From assembly GCA_964622325.1 (NCBI GenBank), contig CAZUOJ010000007.1, positions 9,581 to 73,580 on the forward strand: a DNA stretch of 64,000 bases, in the 5' to 3' direction. The position numbers and the translations under genes were made by a program. Below the pieces are notes generated by a model. It saw only the letters and a program-made list of their open reading frames with translations. It was not told the origin of the DNA and searched no databases. Origin of the DNA: JAJFUB01 sp964622325 (GTDB taxonomy: Bacteria > Armatimonadota > Zipacnadia > Zipacnadales > UBA11051). Each line of letters opens with the position of its first letter. Positions within the stretch are counted from its first letter, which is position 1. Shown piece by piece: positions 60,333-64,000 of the stretch.

Positions 60333-61979
60333 TCAAAGCTCAATTTTCGCTGCCAGCGGCATGCGTCGGCCTATGCCAAAAGCCTTGCTTGTGACTTTTA
60401 ATCCCGGCGGCGCCTGCCAGCGTTTATATTCATTCCGATCAATTGTGCGCAGCACCCAATAGACTGTTTCTTGATCAAATCCCTCGGCAATGATTTCCGC
60501 CGCGCTATATTCTTCCTCCACATACAATTCTATAATCCGATCTAATATCTCATATGGCGGCAATGTATCTTGATCTGTTTGATTAGGACGCAATTCCGCC
60601 GAAGGCGCTTTCGTGAAAATAGAGGCGGGAATAATTTCTCGTTCCCGATTGATGTAGCGGCCCAATTCATACACAAGCGTCTTGGGCACATCGCTGATGG
60701 CCGCCAGGCCGCCTGACATATCCCCATATAATGTGCAATAGCCCACAGCTAATTCGCTTTTATTTCCCGTTGTAATCACAAGCGCCCCTGTTTTATTGCT
60801 GTAGGCCATGAGCAAATTGCCCCGAATACGGGATTGGATATTTTCTTCGGCTACGCCAGGGGGCATGGGCGGGAAAAGCTCCTGAAAGCTTTGGAGATAG
60901 GCCTCAAAAATTTCCTGTATGGAGGCCACATGAAGCTGGATGCCGAGATTATGCGCGAGAATCCGGGCATCCCGCAAGCTGGCCTCAGAGGAATATTGCG
61001 AAGGCATTGCTAAGGCTGTGACATTTTCGCTCCCTAATGCCGCCACAGCCAGGCAAGCCGTCACAGCCGAATCAATGCCTCCAGAGAGGCCAATGACAGC
61101 CTTACGGAAGCCACATTTGCGCAGATAATCTTGGATGCCCAGCACAAGCGCTTCGTATACGGAGGCGATTTCAGGAAGCGGCTCATAAGAAATGGGCCGC
61201 GCTGTGGCTAAATCAACAGTCGTAATGGCTTCCTGAAAAGCAGGCAAGACAGCCACAGGCTCTCCTTGCGCATCAAAACAAAAGCTGCGGCCATCAAAGA
61301 TGAGCTCATCATTGCCTCCGATTTGATTAACATAAACAAAGGGCAGCTGATGACGCTGGGCATGGCGTCGGAGCAGCCGATAGCGCACAAGCTCTTTGCC
61401 TTTGCAGAAGGGCGAGGCGGAGATGTTTATCAGGATTGTCGCGCCCTGCGCAGCGAGTTCCGCCACAGGATCGCGTTCATACATCCGCCGTCGAGGCCAC
61501 AGCTCGGGATCATTCCAGGCATCCTCGCAGATATGAACGCCTAATTTTTCGCCTTTAAATGTCAGCGGCTGTCCGCCATTATGCCGATCAAAATAGCGAT
61601 CCTCATCAAAGACATCATATGTGGGAAGCAACGATTTGTGGGCTATCCCTGCAATGCGCCCCTGATATATCAACACAGCGCTATTGTAAAGCCCTCGCCC
61701 TGTTGTGTTTGGCGATAGCGTCGGCGCCCCGATAAGAAGTCCTGTGTCAGGATAAGCCTCCGAAGCCTGCGCGAGCTTTTGCAAAGTTTCCTGGACGCGG
61801 CTGATAATCCAATGTCTTTGGAGCAAATCCCACGGGGGATAGCCGATGATGAAAAGCTCGGGCAAAACAAGCAAATCGCTGCCCTCCCGGCTGGCCTGCT
61901 GGAAAGCCTGCCAGGCTCGCTCCACATTCCCTGTAATGTCCCCCACAATAGGATTAAGCTGCGCTATTGTGATTCGCAT
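60333..61979 (-). CDS. nadE: glutamine-dependent NAD+ synthetase
   Basis: The 548-residue enzyme makes NAD+ from deamido-NAD+, ATP and glutamine. The N-terminal nitrilase-type amidase domain has Glu in LLVLPELFIIGYPP, Lys in AHKSLLPTYDVFDEDRYF and Cys in LGVHICEDAWND. The C-terminal synthetase domain has the P-loop AVIGLSGGIDSAVTACLAV and ALAMPSQYSS. The length and order are standard for the two-domain form. It lies upstream of lutABC on the same strand with 95 bases between, so separate expression is likely. Confidence 0.95.
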   Translation of the reverse strand: MRITIAQLNPIVGDITGNVERAWQAFQQASREGSDLLVLPELFIIGYPPWDLLQRHWIISRVQETLQKLAQASEAYPDTGLLIGAPTLSPNTTGRGLYNSAVLIYQGRIAGIAHKSLLPTYDVFDEDRYFDRHNGGQPLTFKGEKLGVHICEDAWNDPELWPRRRMYERDPVAELAAQGATILINISASPFCKGKELVRYRLLRRHAQRHQLPFVYVNQIGGNDELIFDGRSFCFDAQGEPVAVLPAFQEAITTVDLATARPISYEPLPEIASVYEALVLGIQDYLRKCGFRKAVIGLSGGIDSAVTACLAVAALGSENVTALAMPSQYSSEASLRDARILAHNLGIQLHVASIQEIFEAYLQSFQELFPPMPPGVAEENIQSRIRGNLLMAYSNKTGALVITTGNKSELAVGYCTLYGDMSGGLAAISDVPKTLVYELGRYINREREIIPASIFTKAPSAELRPNQTDQDTLPPYEILDRIIELYVEEEYSAAEIIAEGFDQETVYWVLRTIDRNEYKRWQAPPGLKVTSKAFGIGRRMPLAAKIEL

Positions 61980-62134
61980 GGGCCATTCTCCCGGAAGCCC
62001 TCTTTGCGTTTGTTGTCTTGTTGCAAGCTTCTATTTTATTTTTGTGTGGGCCGCCCCATGTGGAGGAAAAAGCTAAAAGCCAAAATTCTCCGTCCACGGC
62101 CCTAATAGGAAAATATTAAGCCAAGAGGGGCTTC

Positions 62135-62890
62135 TCAAATCCCTAAAATTTTTTTATGAAAGGCCAAAGCATCCTGGATATGAATATCCCAATAAGCCCA
62201 ATTATGTTCGCCTGGAAATTCGCGATACACATGCTTGATTTTGAGCTTTGTAAGATGAGCGTGCAAGGCGCGATTATCGCGCAAGAGGGGATCTTCCAAG
62301 CCGCAATCCATCCAGATGGCCGGAGCACGTTGGGGATTGAGCCGTTCAGCTAGGGCAAAAACATCATTTTCCTGACATGTGCGCTCGTCGCCATAAATGC
62401 GGGCTAATTCTGGCGCGCGACTTTCTTGGGGATTGTCCCACCAGCGTTCTTTTATATGTAAATAAACGCCTGAATGCGCCGAGATGGCGGCAAATTTTTG
62501 GGGATATTTCAGCCCCAATTTCATCGCCCCATAGGCTCCCATAGACAGCCCGCCAATTACACGGCCCCTTGCCGCTCGAATTGTACGAAAATGTCGATCT
62601 ATAAAATCCAGCAAATCCTGTATAATCGCTTTTTCGTAGGCATAGCCCTGGACAGCGTCTGTGTAAAAGCTCCGATGCCCATCAGGCATCACAACAATTA
62701 AGGGCAGCTCGCGCACATAACGATCCAGACTCGTCCAACGCAGCCAAGCGGAATGATCATCCGATAGCCCATGTAGCAAATAAAACACGGGATACGGGCC
62801 CGGATGGCTTTGTCGATCAGGCAAAAGCACGCAACACGCTGTCTCTTTGGCTAAAGAAGGCGCCCAATAATTAATTTGTAAGCAAGCCAT
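62135..62890 (-). CDS. esterase-D-like alpha/beta hydrolase
   Basis: The 251-residue protein matches the esterase D/feruloyl-esterase-like family: VFYLLHGLSDDHSAWLRW, LIVVMPDGHRSFYTD, the nucleophile elbow GRVIGGLSMGAYGAMKLGLK, the acid in DCGLEDPLLRDN and the His in FPGEHNWAYWDIH. It would hydrolyse carboxyl esters such as S-formylglutathione, acetylated sugars or trehalose esters. No signal peptide is present. A GGGAG site precedes the ATG. It runs divergently from the protease gene at 63099. Confidence 0.88.
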   Translation of the reverse strand: MACLQINYWAPSLAKETACCVLLPDRQSHPGPYPVFYLLHGLSDDHSAWLRWTSLDRYVRELPLIVVMPDGHRSFYTDAVQGYAYEKAIIQDLLDFIDRHFRTIRAARGRVIGGLSMGAYGAMKLGLKYPQKFAAISAHSGVYLHIKERWWDNPQESRAPELARIYGDERTCQENDVFALAERLNPQRAPAIWMDCGLEDPLLRDNRALHAHLTKLKIKHVYREFPGEHNWAYWDIHIQDALAFHKKILGI

Positions 62891-63039
62891 GTAAAATCTC
62901 CCTCGCTATAATCCTAAAACATATTTCTCAATTGTTTTTTATTCTCCTTTTCCCTATTCTTCGCTATCTAGCGGCCACAAAGCCTAATGTATGGCGCGGC
63001 TTCTTTCCTTTAGCCTTTTCTTTTTTCTCCTATTTATCT

Positions 63040-63045
63040 TATAAT
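63040..63045 (+). promoter_or_regulatory. candidate -10 box of the protease gene
   Basis: A perfect TATAAT lies 54 bases before the GTG at 63099. The -35 region is only T-rich, so an activator or another sigma factor may be needed. Confidence 0.35.
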
Positions 63046-63098
63046 AAAATACGCTCATGGCGTGCTTGTACGGCTAATTTTAAGGCTGGAGGCCCTGT

Positions 63099-64000
63099 GT
63101 GATAAAGCGCCGTTATTTTCTTATATTTGCGATAATGATAGCGCATATTGGCCATAGGCATTTTGGCCTGCTTTACGCCCAAGAAGGCGTGCGTGTATTG
63201 CGCCTGGATCCCAAAATTGAGCAAGAGCTGGAGCGTGCCGTTGTTTATATATCTGTAGAATACACAAAGCCCAATTCGCTTTCGCGCAATGAAGAATCTG
63301 GCACAGGCTTTTTCGTCACGCCCTCACACATTGTGACAGGCCAGCATGTTATTGCATCTGCCTTGAAATACAAGGAAGCAAATCTGAAAATTCGCCTCTT
63401 TAGCGGAACGCCTCAAAGCCGCCTTGTGTCGGCGCAAATTGTTAACGCGGATGCACGCCTGGATTTAGCTCTCCTGGCTCTTGAGGAAAATGTTTCCGCG
63501 CTCACGCCTATGCGGATACATCCGCAATTGCCCAGCAAGCAGGCGGAAATTTTTGCTTTGGGCTTTCCCTTAGGCGCGATGTTAGATCGCAGCCTGTATG
63601 GGCCTAATGTCTGCATCCGCCGCGGCTATGTTTCCCGCCTGATTAATGATGGCCGTCATATTGAGGCCGATATAAATATAGACAAAGGCATCAGCGGCGG
63701 CCCGCTTGTGGACGAGCAGGGCTATGTGCGAGGCGTTATCAGCGCTATGGCCGGCTCTTTTTACAATCGCAATTATGCGGCTATTGCCGTCTCCTCTTTA
63801 GCGCTGTTGGAATTTTGTCGCCAAAGCGGCATTCCTGTCCTGTTGCCAGAGGGCCAAATTCAGGAGCCGCACGGCTCTCCGCTTTCTTCTCCCTTGCCCT
63901 CTGGAGAGCCTTCGTCGCGCCCGCGCGTCAGCTTGAATGAAGACGCCTTGCGCGCCTATTTTGCGTTAGGCTCCAGCCTCCGGCTCAGCGCTATTGTGCC
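63099..64000 (+). CDS. secreted trypsin-like serine protease (HtrA/DegP-like), 3' end cut by window
   Basis: The frame is open from GTG 63099 to the window end (300 residues visible). GGAGG lies 6 bases before the GTG. A signal peptide is predicted (RRYFLIFAIMIAHIGHRHFG, cut after LYA). The chymotrypsin-fold triad is complete: His83 in IVTGQHVIA, Asp122 in ARLDLALLAL and Ser199 in DKGISGGPLVDE, where Ile replaces the common Asn of GNSGGP. After residue 240 there is a Pro/Ser-rich linker and then SLNEDALRAYFALGSSLRL, which may begin another domain. It probably works in protein quality control in the envelope. No PDZ domain is seen within the visible part. Confidence 0.88.
   Translation, partial: MIKRRYFLIFAIMIAHIGHRHFGLLYAQEGVRVLRLDPKIEQELERAVVYISVEYTKPNSLSRNEESGTGFFVTPSHIVTGQHVIASALKYKEANLKIRLFSGTPQSRLVSAQIVNADARLDLALLALEENVSALTPMRIHPQLPSKQAEIFALGFPLGAMLDRSLYGPNVCIRRGYVSRLINDGRHIEADINIDKGISGGPLVDEQGYVRGVISAMAGSFYNRNYAAIAVSSLALLEFCRQSGIPVLLPEGQIQEPHGSPLSSPLPSGEPSSRPRVSLNEDALRAYFALGSSLRLSAIV

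Overview
The window looks like chromosomal DNA of an Armatimonadota-type bacterium. The main clue is the prepilin-like gene at 46191, whose N-terminus runs from GFTLIELLVVIAIIAILAAI into LFPVFARAREKARQ and which ends in an H-x9-DG motif; that combination is a hallmark of Armatimonadota. The abundance of secreted beta-helix proteins, heparinase-like and sulfatase-like enzymes, FG-GAP/UnbV proteins, Gfo/Idh oxidoreductases and TIM-barrel isomerases fits a carbohydrate-degrading lifestyle. Taxonomy is inferred, not proven. Genes are densely packed with GGAGG-type ribosome sites. A 100-N run at 42413-42512 is an assembly gap, so this is a draft genome or MAG. I found no rRNA, tRNA, CRISPR array or insertion sequence.

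Layout: 1-5.5 kb holds a cut Gfo/Idh oxidoreductase, a double GNAT acetyltransferase, a UroD-family protein, a PPC/DUF296 protein and a large OPT-like membrane protein. An AT-rich, gene-free stretch with DnaA-box-like repeats follows (5.47-6.1 kb). 6.1-8.7 kb: small membrane protein, acylphosphatase, REC-GAF response regulator, methyltransferase. 8.9-15.4 kb (minus strand) is a glycogen/alpha-glucan operon: Nudix hydrolase, debranching enzyme, GH15 glucoamylase-like enzyme, GH57 branching enzyme. 15.5-22 kb: sugar isomerase, secreted beta-helix protein, carboxypeptidase-regulatory-domain lipoprotein, zinc-ribbon membrane protein, a tandem PurS-like protein and a methyltransferase. 22.3-27.6 kb: DegT aminotransferase with an intact and a degenerate amidohydrolase, an FMN reductase and a second Gfo/Idh enzyme. 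27.8-38.5 kb: secreted glycoside-hydrolase-like protein, Thr-type sulfatase-like protein, sugar ABC transporter (lipoprotein plus a single fused permease), M19 dipeptidase homologue, FG-GAP/UnbV protein. 38.6-46 kb (minus): GntR/UTRA regulator, TIM-barrel protein, glycosyltransferase, FGly-type sulfatase and heparinase II/III-like lyase. 46.2-51.3 kb: prepilin-like protein, beta-helix glycosidase-like protein with a carbohydrate-binding insert, Tat-exported aldo/keto reductase, alpha/beta hydrolase.

The most novel region is 51.5-57.1 kb, which reads as an undescribed RiPP (ribosomally made, modified peptide) locus. A strong promoter drives a 48-residue Cys-containing peptide. A second, 55-residue peptide lies 0.4 kb downstream and shares an ungapped Y-x2-PKV-x2-V-x-L-x-P-x4-L-x-C-x-K block with the first; a possible decayed third copy lies between them. 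These are followed by a radical SAM/SPASM maturase, a PqqD-like recognition protein, an HprK-like kinase, a soluble S26-type peptidase with a Ser/His pair, a GNAT acetyltransferase, and a convergent NTP_transf_5-type nucleotidyltransferase. YxxP leaders, kinase and nucleotidyltransferase recall lasso-peptide loci, but no lasso cyclase is present; a radical SAM enzyme takes its place.

The right end (57.4-64 kb) carries lutABC lactate-oxidation genes, glutamine-dependent NAD synthetase nadE, an esterase-D-like hydrolase and the start of a secreted trypsin-like protease cut by the window end.
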